A stretch of DNA of 64,000 nucleotides from Psychroflexus lacisalsi. GTDB lineage: Bacteria; Bacteroidota; Bacteroidia; Flavobacteriales; Flavobacteriaceae. Under the pieces are notes generated by a model that was not told the DNA's origin, searched no databases, and worked only from the letters and a program-made list of their open reading frames with translations. The translations under genes were made by a program, and so were the position numbers. Location: positions 84,733 to 148,732 of the forward strand of contig NZ_JAIQYZ010000006.1 in assembly GCF_020164495.1 (NCBI RefSeq). The letters run 5' to 3'. Positions 53,591 through 61,279 of the stretch are shown one piece after another (position 1 is the stretch's first letter; every line of letters begins with the position of its first letter).

Positions 53591-54724
53591 TTTGTGTAAA
53601 TATCGAGTCAATTGGAAAGATAAGTCAGAAAAGATCATTTTTGCATTTCCATTTCTTTCTATATGAAAAATGGCTTCTTCGAGGACTTCAAATATTTCCG
53701 TAATGTTTGCTCCAGATATAAATTCTGAAAACTTATCGAACTTGAATTTACTATCATAAGGTGATAAAAAAACAAGTGATTTTGCATTGTAATTATTAAG
53801 TAGCGCCTGGCGAAAAAACTGTATACAATAATCTAAAAAGCGCTTTTGGGTTTCTCTAGTTTCCTTAGCCAAATCATCTGACCAATCGAGTAAATCGGTA
53901 ACAACATGTTTATTCCCTTTAGCACGAAAAGCACTTCTAACCCACATGATGAACCACTTTTCAAACTTTTCATCGTCAGAGTTATCTTCAGCAAGGTGCA
54001 TCGCTTTAGAAAAACTACCGTCAGCTTGCTGTGATATCTTTATGGCATCTTTTTCTGAAATATCAAATTTTGTCAATAAGCCTTCAACCAGGTCAGCTTC
54101 TCCGAGTGGGGGAAAGTCAAGTCTCTGACATCTGGATTGTATGGTCTGTAATATGTCCTCCGGTGAATCAGTGACTAAAATAAAAAAAGTGTTTTCTGGG
54201 GGTTCTTCTATGAGTTTTAATAATTTATTGGAGGTTGCCGTGTTCATTTTATCTGCACACCAAACAATCATAATTTTAGGTCCACCCTCGTAAGATTTCA
54301 AAGACAAAGATTTTACCACATCAGTGGCTTCGTCTACATTAATAGAGCCTTGTTTCTTTTCTATTCCAATAATAGAATACCAATCATAAAGCGTCTGATA
54401 GGAATTTTGAGCAATAAAATCTCTCCATTCTGTAATAAAATCTTTGGAGACTGGTTTTTTGGGAGAATTAGGTGTTTTATTAATAGGATAAACAAAATGT
54501 AAATCGGGATGCGTCAATTGATCCATCATATTATTGATAGAACTCCATCTTGTTTGTGCAGAATAATGAAGCATCAATTCTCTAGCATAAGCAATAGCCA
54601 TAGGGAGAGGTCCTGATCCAGTGTAACCAACAAAAAGTTGAGCATGTGGGACTCTGTTATTGCTTATACTGTTCCTCAGGTGGTTTTTGAGATGGCTTAG
54701 GCCTAAAATACTATCGAATGTCAT
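53585..54724 (-). CDS. holB: DNA polymerase III delta' subunit (clamp-loader AAA+ protein)
   Basis: A 379-residue AAA+-like protein. Its N-terminus HLKNHLRNSISNNRVPHAQL and the later SINVDEATDVVKSLSLKSYE and TSNKLLKLIEEPPENTFFIL are typical of the clamp-loader delta' and gamma/tau group. The P-loop is degenerate (VGYTGSGPLPMA, no Lys), as expected for delta', which does not hydrolyse ATP. The C-terminal collar domain is helical. It helps load the sliding clamp during replication and lies 6 kb from the candidate oriC. Confidence 0.9.
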   Translation of the reverse strand: MTFDSILGLSHLKNHLRNSISNNRVPHAQLFVGYTGSGPLPMAIAYARELMLHYSAQTRWSSINNMMDQLTHPDLHFVYPINKTPNSPKKPVSKDFITEWRDFIAQNSYQTLYDWYSIIGIEKKQGSINVDEATDVVKSLSLKSYEGGPKIMIVWCADKMNTATSNKLLKLIEEPPENTFFILVTDSPEDILQTIQSRCQRLDFPPLGEADLVEGLLTKFDISEKDAIKISQQADGSFSKAMHLAEDNSDDEKFEKWFIMWVRSAFRAKGNKHVVTDLLDWSDDLAKETRETQKRFLDYCIQFFRQALLNNYNAKSLVFLSPYDSKFKFDKFSEFISGANITEIFEVLEEAIFHIERNGNAKMIFSDLSFQLTRYLHKK

Positions 54725-54770
54725 GTGGCTAAAATAACAAAGCTTATAAGGTTTTGGAAAATTAATTAAG

Positions 54771-54778
54771 TAAATTTG
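54771..54778 (+). promoter_or_regulatory. Candidate -7 element for pgk
   Basis: TAAATTTG matches TAnnTTTG and lies 26 bp before the ATG at 54805. A TTTG at 54753-54756 is present but only 14 bp away, shorter than the usual spacer. Confidence 0.4.
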
Positions 54779-54804
54779 AGGATTGCAAATTAAAATAATT
54801 CAAT

Positions 54805-55986
54805 ATGAAAACTATTAAAGATTTCAACTTCAAAGATAAAAAAGCCCTAATACGAGTAGACTTTAATGTGCCAATAAATAAGGAGTTTGAAGTAGCTGAT
54901 AGAAGTAGAATCGAAGGTGCTAAACCTACTATCATAAAGATCCTTGAAGATGGCGGTAGTGCAATTTTAATGTCACACTTAGGAAGACCTGAAGGAAAAG
55001 AAGAAAAGTACTCACTGAAGCATATTGTTTCAGCGGTATCCGACGTCATAGGCGTAAAAGTGAAGTTTGTAGAAGATTGCATTGGTAAAAAGGCAGAGGA
55101 GGCAGCTTCAGCTTTGAAACCGGGTGAAATTCTATTATTGGAAAACTTAAGATTTTACTCAGAAGAAAAGAAAGGTGATGAAGAGTTTGCAAAAAAGTTG
55201 TCAAATCTAGGAGATATTTATGTCAACGATGCATTTGGGACTGCTCATAGAGCTCATGCTTCCACCACAATTGTTGCGAAATATTTTGAAGATAAGGCCA
55301 TGGGGCTTTTGCTTCAGAAAGAAATAGAAAGCCTGGACAAAGTATTGAATTCAACTGAAAAGCCAGTTACAGCTGTACTTGGTGGAGCTAAAGTGTCATC
55401 AAAAATAACGGTAATTGAAAACATTTTACCTAAAGTAGATCATTTGATTATTGGTGGTGGTATGGCATTTACTTTTATAAAAGCTCAAGGTGGTAAAATA
55501 GGAGAATCTCTTGTAGAAGATGATTTACAGGACATGGCTCTTGATATTTTAAAGAAGGCAAAAGAACAAGATGTTCAAATCCATTTACCAGTAGATAGCA
55601 TTGTCACTCAAGAATTTGATAACGATTCTGAAACCAAAATAGAAGATATTAAGAATATCTCTGAAGGATGGATGGGATTGGATGCAGGTCCAGAATCCAG
55701 AAAGAATTTTGCAAAAGTTATCCATCAATCCAAGATCATTTTATGGAATGGTCCGCTTGGAGTTTTTGAAATGGACACATTTTCAAAAGGAACCATTGCA
55801 CTTGCAGAGGCTATTGCGGAAGCAACGGAAAAAGGTGCTTTTTCATTAGTTGGTGGAGGTGATAGTGTCTCTGCTGCAAAGAAATTTGGCTTTGATACAA
55901 AGGTGAGTTACGTGTCTACTGGTGGTGGAGCGATGCTGGAGATGCTAGAAGGAAAAAGTCTTCCTGGTATTGATGCATTAAAATAG
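54805..55986 (+). CDS. pgk: Phosphoglycerate kinase
   Basis: A 393-residue glycolytic enzyme that transfers phosphate between 1,3-bisphosphoglycerate and ADP. The N-terminal substrate site is ALIRVDFNVPIN and LMSHLGRPEG; the hinge region is VLGGAKVSSKI with LIIGGGMAFTF; the C-terminal nucleotide loop is FSLVGGGDSVSA and STGGGAMLEML. The length is normal. It is cytoplasmic, divergent from the delta' gene, and followed by a terminator before rnpA. Confidence 0.97.
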   Translation: MKTIKDFNFKDKKALIRVDFNVPINKEFEVADRSRIEGAKPTIIKILEDGGSAILMSHLGRPEGKEEKYSLKHIVSAVSDVIGVKVKFVEDCIGKKAEEAASALKPGEILLLENLRFYSEEKKGDEEFAKKLSNLGDIYVNDAFGTAHRAHASTTIVAKYFEDKAMGLLLQKEIESLDKVLNSTEKPVTAVLGGAKVSSKITVIENILPKVDHLIIGGGMAFTFIKAQGGKIGESLVEDDLQDMALDILKKAKEQDVQIHLPVDSIVTQEFDNDSETKIEDIKNISEGWMGLDAGPESRKNFAKVIHQSKIILWNGPLGVFEMDTFSKGTIALAEAIAEATEKGAFSLVGGGDSVSAAKKFGFDTKVSYVSTGGGAMLEMLEGKSLPGIDALK

Positions 55987-56007
55987 ATAACACACATATT
56001 TAATATC

Positions 56008-56042
56008 AAAAGCAATATCTTTAATCCAGAGATATTGCTTTT
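56008..56042 (+). terminator. Terminator after pgk
   Basis: Thirteen-base arms (AAAAGCAATATCT at 56008-56020; 56030-56042) around a 9-nt loop and followed by T. It lies between pgk and rnpA. Confidence 0.75.
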
Positions 56043-56054
56043 TAGTTTAAACAA

Positions 56055-56411
56055 ATGAATTTAAAATCCTTTACTTATCCTGAGAAGGAAAAATTAAAAT
56101 CTAGGAAACTGATAAAGAAGGTTTTTGATGAAGGGAAAACAATAAAATCATATCCAATCCTTATTAGGTTTGTTTTGCAAAATACCGATACTCATTCAGT
56201 TGGAGTAAGTGTTTCAAAACGAAATTTTAAAAAAGCTGTAGACAGAATACGTATTAAAAGGCAATTGAGGGAGGCTTACAGATTAAATAAAGCAGAACTA
56301 CAGAACACCGATAGTAAGTATGCCATGATGATCATATTTATAGGAAAAAAAGAGATGACTTCTAAAGATATACAAGAAACCGTAAAATCACTTTTTAAAG
56401 AATTACAATGA
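56055..56411 (+). CDS. rnpA: Ribonuclease P protein component
   Basis: A 118-residue basic protein that supports the RNase P RNA in trimming tRNA 5' ends. The family core SVGVSVSKRNFKKAVDRIR followed by IKRQLREAYR carries the RNR-type motif (here DRIRIKR). It starts 13 bp after the pgk terminator, so its promoter must be very close or transcription reads through. The last bases overlap the downstream C-terminal protease gene as ATGA. rpmH and dnaA, the usual partners of rnpA, are not adjacent. Confidence 0.95.
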   Translation: MNLKSFTYPEKEKLKSRKLIKKVFDEGKTIKSYPILIRFVLQNTDTHSVGVSVSKRNFKKAVDRIRIKRQLREAYRLNKAELQNTDSKYAMMIIFIGKKEMTSKDIQETVKSLFKELQ

Positions 56412-58027
56412 GAAATTTAAAGCTTTTACTATTAACGTTTGTAGCTGCACTCACGAGTTATGGGTTCACTAGTTATAAGAATGACTTCTTTGAAATAGCT
56501 AAACAGATAGAAATATTTACAAATCTGTACAAAGAAGTAAATATGAATTATGTGGATCAAGTGAATCCAGCAGAGCTTATGAATACGGCAATAGAAGCAA
56601 TGCTGAACGATTTAGACCCTTATACCGTATATTGGAATGAACAGGAGATCCAAAATGCCAGAATAAAAAACTCTGGAAGTTATACGGGTATTGGTGCTGA
56701 AATAACCTCAACTCCAGAATCTATTGTCATCAAGAATTTGATAAAAAACTCACCAGCAGATCTATCGGGACTGGAAATTGGAGATAAAATCATAAAAATT
56801 GGAGACATTGAAGTAAAAGATTACAATGAAGATGCGGGAGAATTACTGAAAGGCTCACCAAATACGGAGGTTGTTCTCCAACTGAAAAGGAATGAAACTA
56901 TAAAAACTATAACTTTAAAAAGAGGAGTTATTAAAGATAAAGCTGTTCCACATTCAGAGCTTTTAGAGGGTAAAACAGGATATATTGTGTTATCTCAATT
57001 TACAAGAACGGCCTCTTCAGAAGTTATTGAAGCTTTACAAAATTTGAAAAAGGAAGGGGCAACTCAGATTATTTTAGACTTAAGAAATAACCCGGGAGGC
57101 TTACTTTCTGAAGCGGTAAATGTGAGTAATGTTTTTATTAAAAAAGGAACTTTAATCACATTTACAAAATCAGCAATAGAAAAATACAATTCTACATATA
57201 CCACTCAAAACAAGGCTATAGACACGGAAATCCCGGTAGCAGTTTTAATAAATGAGAATTCTGCTTCAGCCAGTGAAATCGTCTCTGGAAGCATTCAGGA
57301 TTTGGACAGAGGTGTCATAATTGGCAGTAGAAGTTATGGTAAAGGGCTTGTGCAAAGACCTAAAAAACTAAACTATGGGACCCAGGCAAAAATTACCATT
57401 TCAAGGTATTATACGCCTAGTGGCAGATGTATACAAGCATTGGATTATCGCGATGGAGAAAGCATCAGAAAAGATGAAAGTGAATACACCGAATTCAAAA
57501 CAAGAAATGGACGAAGTGTGTACGATGGAGGAGGTGTCAATCCTGATATAGAGGTAAACATAGAGAAAGAGAGTAAACTGATAAAAGCGTTGAAAAAAGA
57601 AAATTTAATTTTTGATTTTTCAATTGATTATGTCAATAGAAACAAAGAATTGAACATTGAAAATTTTGAAACCAACAGGAAAATTGTAAAAGAATTTAGA
57701 GATTATATTGAAAAAATAGGTTTTGAATATGAATCCGATACTGATAAAAAAATAGATGAACTAAAAGAAATGGCTACATCTGAAAATTATATCAATTCAA
57801 TTAAAAACTCTTTAGAAGATCTTCAAAGACAGCTTGATGAAGAAAAGCAAAAAGCCTTTCAAAATGAAACTGAAACTTTAGATAAATTGATTACAGAAAA
57901 TGTGTTGAGAAAACTAGGATATGATGAAGCGGTATATGCTTATTATACCGAACAGGGAGAAGTCATAAAACAGGCTGTTAACATACTTAATGCTAGTCAA
58001 GATTACAATAAGATCTTAGGTCGATGA
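56408..58027 (+). CDS. S41 family carboxy-terminal processing peptidase
   Basis: A 539-residue protease with a signal peptide (MRNLKLLLLTFVAALTSYG), a PDZ domain (about residues 85-175, TGIGAEITSTPESIVIKNLI onward) and the S41 core. The catalytic Ser is in NENSASASEIVSG and the Lys in IGSRSYGKGLVQ. It cuts C-termini of periplasmic proteins. A C-terminal coiled extension of about 150 residues follows. Its start overlaps rnpA (ATGA), an arrangement I recall as common in Flavobacteriaceae. Confidence 0.95.
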   Translation: MRNLKLLLLTFVAALTSYGFTSYKNDFFEIAKQIEIFTNLYKEVNMNYVDQVNPAELMNTAIEAMLNDLDPYTVYWNEQEIQNARIKNSGSYTGIGAEITSTPESIVIKNLIKNSPADLSGLEIGDKIIKIGDIEVKDYNEDAGELLKGSPNTEVVLQLKRNETIKTITLKRGVIKDKAVPHSELLEGKTGYIVLSQFTRTASSEVIEALQNLKKEGATQIILDLRNNPGGLLSEAVNVSNVFIKKGTLITFTKSAIEKYNSTYTTQNKAIDTEIPVAVLINENSASASEIVSGSIQDLDRGVIIGSRSYGKGLVQRPKKLNYGTQAKITISRYYTPSGRCIQALDYRDGESIRKDESEYTEFKTRNGRSVYDGGGVNPDIEVNIEKESKLIKALKKENLIFDFSIDYVNRNKELNIENFETNRKIVKEFRDYIEKIGFEYESDTDKKIDELKEMATSENYINSIKNSLEDLQRQLDEEKQKAFQNETETLDKLITENVLRKLGYDEAVYAYYTEQGEVIKQAVNILNASQDYNKILGR

Positions 58028-58137
58028 ATAAAGAAGAATTAAAAGACCATATATCAAAGGAAACTAAATGTCTATATAGCAACTTGCTCAATATAAAGAA
58101 CTCACTAAGCCTATTTCAACAGAAAATACAATTGTAA
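58024..58137 (+). CDS. Possible 37-residue small protein overlapping the protease stop
   Basis: An ATG at 58024 (ATGA overlap with the protease stop) opens MNKEELKDHISKETKCLY and runs 37 codons to a TAA at 58135-58137. It is Lys/Leu-rich and could be a short helix. The tight overlap is suggestive, but the length and lack of any known relative keep this uncertain; it may be a remnant of a longer gene. Confidence 0.2.
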   Translation: MNKEELKDHISKETKCLYSNLLNIKNSLSLFQQKIQL

Positions 58138-58223
58138 GGGTTTCTAAGATGGATACCATCAAAAATACCACTTCAGCGGGTCATGTTAAGTCCAGAGTGT
58201 GGGCTTTTTGTGAATTGTGCGAA

Positions 58224-58670
58224 TTAGTGACTTACAAGCTTCATACCTATGTGAGGAATACCATCTTCAAGATAGCCTTCGCCTGAAATTATAAAACCGT
58301 GGCTTTCATAAAACTTGATCAAATACTGCTGAGCAGAAATTTTGATCAAAGATTTTGGAAATTTAGCAAGAGCAAATTCAATACTAGCTTTCATTAATTC
58401 ATGACCAAACTTTTGGCTTCTGTGGGTTGCTTTTACAATGACTCTACCTATACTCAATTCATCAAAATATGCTCCTGGGGGTAAAATTCTGGAGTAAGCA
58501 ACCAGAATATCTTTATCATAAAATAGAACGTGAAAAGCTTTATCGTCATTACCATCTATATCCTGATAAACACAATCCTGTTCTACAACAAAAACTTCAG
58601 ATCTTAATTGTAAAATATCATAAGTCTGTTGAGTAGTAAGTTCAGAGAAAAGAAGAATTTTTTGAGTCAT
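58224..58670 (-). CDS. ElaA-like GNAT family N-acetyltransferase
   Basis: A 148-residue GNAT protein. The segments LRSEVFVVEQDCVYQDIDGN, LSIGRVIV, HRSQKFGHELM (acetyl-CoA loop) and the C-terminal SAQQYLIKFYESHGF with GYLEDGIPHIGM are characteristic of ElaA. The substrate is unknown; ElaA has been linked to stress and persister biology in E. coli. It starts inside the stop codon of the upstream CDF transporter gene (TAATG), so the two are translationally coupled. Confidence 0.92.
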   Translation of the reverse strand: MTQKILLFSELTTQQTYDILQLRSEVFVVEQDCVYQDIDGNDDKAFHVLFYDKDILVAYSRILPPGAYFDELSIGRVIVKATHRSQKFGHELMKASIEFALAKFPKSLIKISAQQYLIKFYESHGFIISGEGYLEDGIPHIGMKLVSH

Positions 58671-59566
58671 TAGTCTTGTACTATAATGTTTTTATTGTCA
58701 GATTTATTGAATTCTGGCTGTATAGTAATATGGTTGATCCCATATTCGTTTAGCAGAATATGTTCAATGCTTTCGAGGATTTCATCAAATTTAGATAAGG
58801 AAATGTCTTCTTCGAAATCAATTTCTGCTTCGAGATGCAATTCAACTTCATTCAATTGCCAAATATGCACATGGTGCATGTTTTTAACAAGAGGTAATGA
58901 ATTTATTTTAGCCACAATTGACTGGATCTCTATATCACTAGGTGTAAAGAGCATCAAAACACTAAAAGAATTTTTAAAGAGTTTGAAACCAACATAGATA
59001 AGATAAACAGCGATTAAAAAAGTAAGTACACTATCTACCCAATAAATGCCATAAAATTTCATCAACAAACCACCACCAAGTACAGCAACAGAAGCAAGCA
59101 TGTCTGTCAACAAGTGATAATAAGCCGAAGACAAATTCATGTTGGTTTTTCTGTCTTTTAAAAGAAGTAGAACGCTAATGCCATTCCCTACAATTGCTAA
59201 AGCAGAAAGCCAAATGACAAGATCGGAATTGATCACTTTTGGATCAAAGAAATGAATAACGGATTCTTTTATAAGGATAATGGCAATGATTATTAAACTT
59301 GCGGAATTTATAAAAGCAGCTATAATTTCTGCACGTTTGTATCCAAAAGTCATATTGGAGGTAGCGCTTTTACTAGAATACTTGGCAGCTACATAACTTA
59401 TAATAAGGGAGACAACATCTGTAAAATTATGAAGTGCATCGGACAGTAAAGCCAGACTCCCACTCAAAAATCCACCAACGATTTGAGAAACCGTAATGAA
59501 GATATTGAGAATAATAGAAAAAAATAAATTCTTTTGTGAACGCTGGTGTGAATGTGTATGACTCAA
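58670..59566 (-). CDS. Cation diffusion facilitator family transporter
   Basis: A 298-residue divalent-metal/proton antiporter (zinc-type CDF) in the inner membrane, with six hydrophobic segments. The metal-binding Asp residues are in SLALLSDALHNFTDVVS (helix 2) and YHLLTDMLAS (helix 5), and the C-terminal cytoplasmic domain includes VKNMHHVHIWQLNEVELHLE. The N-terminal MSHTHSHQRSQ is His-rich. The start is TTG at 59566; no ATG is available near the N-terminus. It lies 6 bp after rpiB. Confidence 0.93.
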   Translation of the reverse strand: MSHTHSHQRSQKNLFFSIILNIFITVSQIVGGFLSGSLALLSDALHNFTDVVSLIISYVAAKYSSKSATSNMTFGYKRAEIIAAFINSASLIIIAIILIKESVIHFFDPKVINSDLVIWLSALAIVGNGISVLLLLKDRKTNMNLSSAYYHLLTDMLASVAVLGGGLLMKFYGIYWVDSVLTFLIAVYLIYVGFKLFKNSFSVLMLFTPSDIEIQSIVAKINSLPLVKNMHHVHIWQLNEVELHLEAEIDFEEDISLSKFDEILESIEHILLNEYGINHITIQPEFNKSDNKNIIVQD

Positions 59567-59572
59567 AATAAA

Positions 59573-60004
59573 TTATTGACATGCAATTTTTTCTACTCTT
59601 CTTTCATGACGGCCACCTTCAAAAGGAGTCTCCAAAAAAACTTTTACAAATTGGAGAGCCTCTTTAACAGATACAAATCTGGCGGGAATACTCAATACAT
59701 TGGCATTGTTGTGTTGTTTTGCGAGGGCCACCAATTCGGAATTCCAACATAATGCAGATCGAACACCTTGATGCTTGTTGGCAGTCATATTTGCACCATT
59801 CCCGCTACCGCAAATAATGATTCCTAAATCAGACGTACCAGTTTCCACGTCATTTGCTACCGGATGCACAAAATCTGGATAATCAACACTTTCTGCTGAA
59901 TCCGTTCCGTGATTAATTATTTCTATAGATTGAGATAATAGGTAGTTTTGTATAGCAAATTTATAGTCTGTTCCGGCGTGGTCATTTCCGATTGAGATTG
60001 TCAT
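59573..60004 (-). CDS. rpiB: Ribose-5-phosphate isomerase B
   Basis: A 143-residue RpiB/LacAB enzyme interconverting ribose-5-phosphate and ribulose-5-phosphate. The start MTISIGNDHAGTDYKFAIQN carries the D-H pair of the active site; the anion hole is CGSGNGANMTANKHQGVRSA, where the catalytic Cys is the C of IICGSGNG. It is the first gene of the rpiB-CDF-elaA operon, transcribed away from the candidate oriC. Confidence 0.96.
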   Translation of the reverse strand: MTISIGNDHAGTDYKFAIQNYLLSQSIEIINHGTDSAESVDYPDFVHPVANDVETGTSDLGIIICGSGNGANMTANKHQGVRSALCWNSELVALAKQHNNANVLSIPARFVSVKEALQFVKVFLETPFEGGRHERRVEKIACQ

Positions 60005-60123
60005 TATGTTCAGTTTAAGAATTGAAAAAACAAAGTTAGGATTTAATTCATTACTAATATGACAAGGACTGGATTAAAAGTAAAACACTGATTTACAACA
60101 ACTTGATTAAAAGTATAAAGAAT

Positions 60124-60573
60124 TGTGGATAACTTCATTTAGAAAGGGACTTTATAGACTTCAGTTTTGTAAAAAGTGTGGATAACTTAGGTAAAAAAAA
60201 TAGTTCTATTATTTTGTAATTCAAACAAAAAATGGAGGTAGATAATAAACTGAATTAACAAAATATTTAGAGTATGAATTTCAAAAAAGTTTTGCGTTCA
60301 CTTTTAGAAGTTATCCACACCAAATCCTAAAAAAGTTATTCCTGAAGTAATGTGTAAACTCAAAATAAGAATGTGGATAACTAAATCAAATAGAAATGAA
60401 AATCAGACTTTTAGATTCAAATAAATTATTTTTAAATTGTGGATAAACTAAGGATAATGAAAATCAAAATGAATTTTGAAAAAGTTATCCAGTTATACAC
60501 GAGCAATAATAGTCATCATGTTTAATTTAAATTTTAATAAAAAAAAGATAATAATATTATAGAGTGTGGATAA
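60124..60573. other. Candidate chromosomal replication origin (oriC): DnaA-box cluster
   Basis: The 60005-60628 spacer holds no gene. It contains six perfect DnaA boxes: TGTGGATAA at 60124-60132, 60177-60185, 60372-60380, 60438-60446 and 60565-60573, and TTATCCACA at 60311-60319. Weaker versions lie at about 60485 and 60493. The stretch 60520-60560 is almost pure A/T and could be the unwinding element. Two parS-like sites 8-10 kb away, and mnmG, rnpA and a replisome gene nearby, support the call. Confidence 0.8.
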
Positions 60574-60628
60574 GTGGAAAAAGCAAAGGGTTTTGGTGAA
60601 ATTGAAATCGTGTAGAATTCAAGATAAT

Positions 60629-60868
60629 CTAGACGATGTGTAGATGATTTTCAAAATTATAATCTTCTAAAATTGCTTTAGCTTCTTCGAGATCTTCTGG
60701 ATGTACTTTAAGAAAAATTCCTCCTAGAGCGTTCGAGTAAAATGGGATGACACCTATTACCGTTTCGTTTTGAAAAAAGTATCTGATGTTTTCCTTTTCC
60801 AATAAGAGTTTAAGTATGGTATATTCGTGAGGATAAGTAAATACAGCCAACTTTATGAAGTTGTTCAT
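60629..60868 (-). CDS. DUF2007 family protein
   Basis: A 79-residue protein with the pattern FTYPHEYTILKLLLEKENIR then FFQNETVIG and LKVHPEDLEEAKAIL, a small ferredoxin-like fold called a putative signal-transducing protein. The function is unknown. It is transcribed towards the DnaA-box cluster and ends 56 bp from the last box. It may share a transcript with the 52-residue gene upstream. Confidence 0.85.
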   Translation of the reverse strand: MNNFIKLAVFTYPHEYTILKLLLEKENIRYFFQNETVIGVIPFYSNALGGIFLKVHPEDLEEAKAILEDYNFENHLHIV

Positions 60869-60932
60869 TTTTATTTTAAAAGTAAGAAATATAATCAGCT
60901 TAGTTACAACTTTATGGCAGTTTTAAAGAATC

Positions 60933-61091
60933 TTAAAGCAAAGTTGATACATACGATATAGATTCTTTTAATCCCATATCAATAGCGTAATTCTTTTCAT
61001 CGAGAAATAATTTTATATATAGATATATAGCAAAAAAACCTATCAGATAGATAAGTATGAAGACGAAGAATATTTTTGCAGATTTTGACAT
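60933..61091 (-). CDS. 52-residue single-helix membrane protein
   Basis: On the minus strand an ATG at 61091 opens MSKSAKIFFVFILIYLIGFF, a basic N-terminus followed by one transmembrane helix, then a 28-residue polar tail ending at a TAA (60933-60935). It lies 64 bp ahead of the DUF2007 gene on the same strand, so the two may be co-transcribed. No family is recognised. The codon pattern and membrane signature make it plausible, but nothing confirms it. Confidence 0.5.
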   Translation of the reverse strand: MSKSAKIFFVFILIYLIGFFAIYLYIKLFLDEKNYAIDMGLKESISYVSTLL

Positions 61092-61279
61092 TGTAATAAA
61101 TATCAAGTAAAATTATAATAATATTAACAATATGAATTGAACGAAAGTCAAATAATTTAAATTTTAACATCATCAAATTGTTAAATACTTCAAACAAAGG
61201 GTTTAACAAAGATTTAGTTCACCAACTTCGCAAAACAATTATAATATATTACATTTAGCGAAGAATATTTTAACAACTT

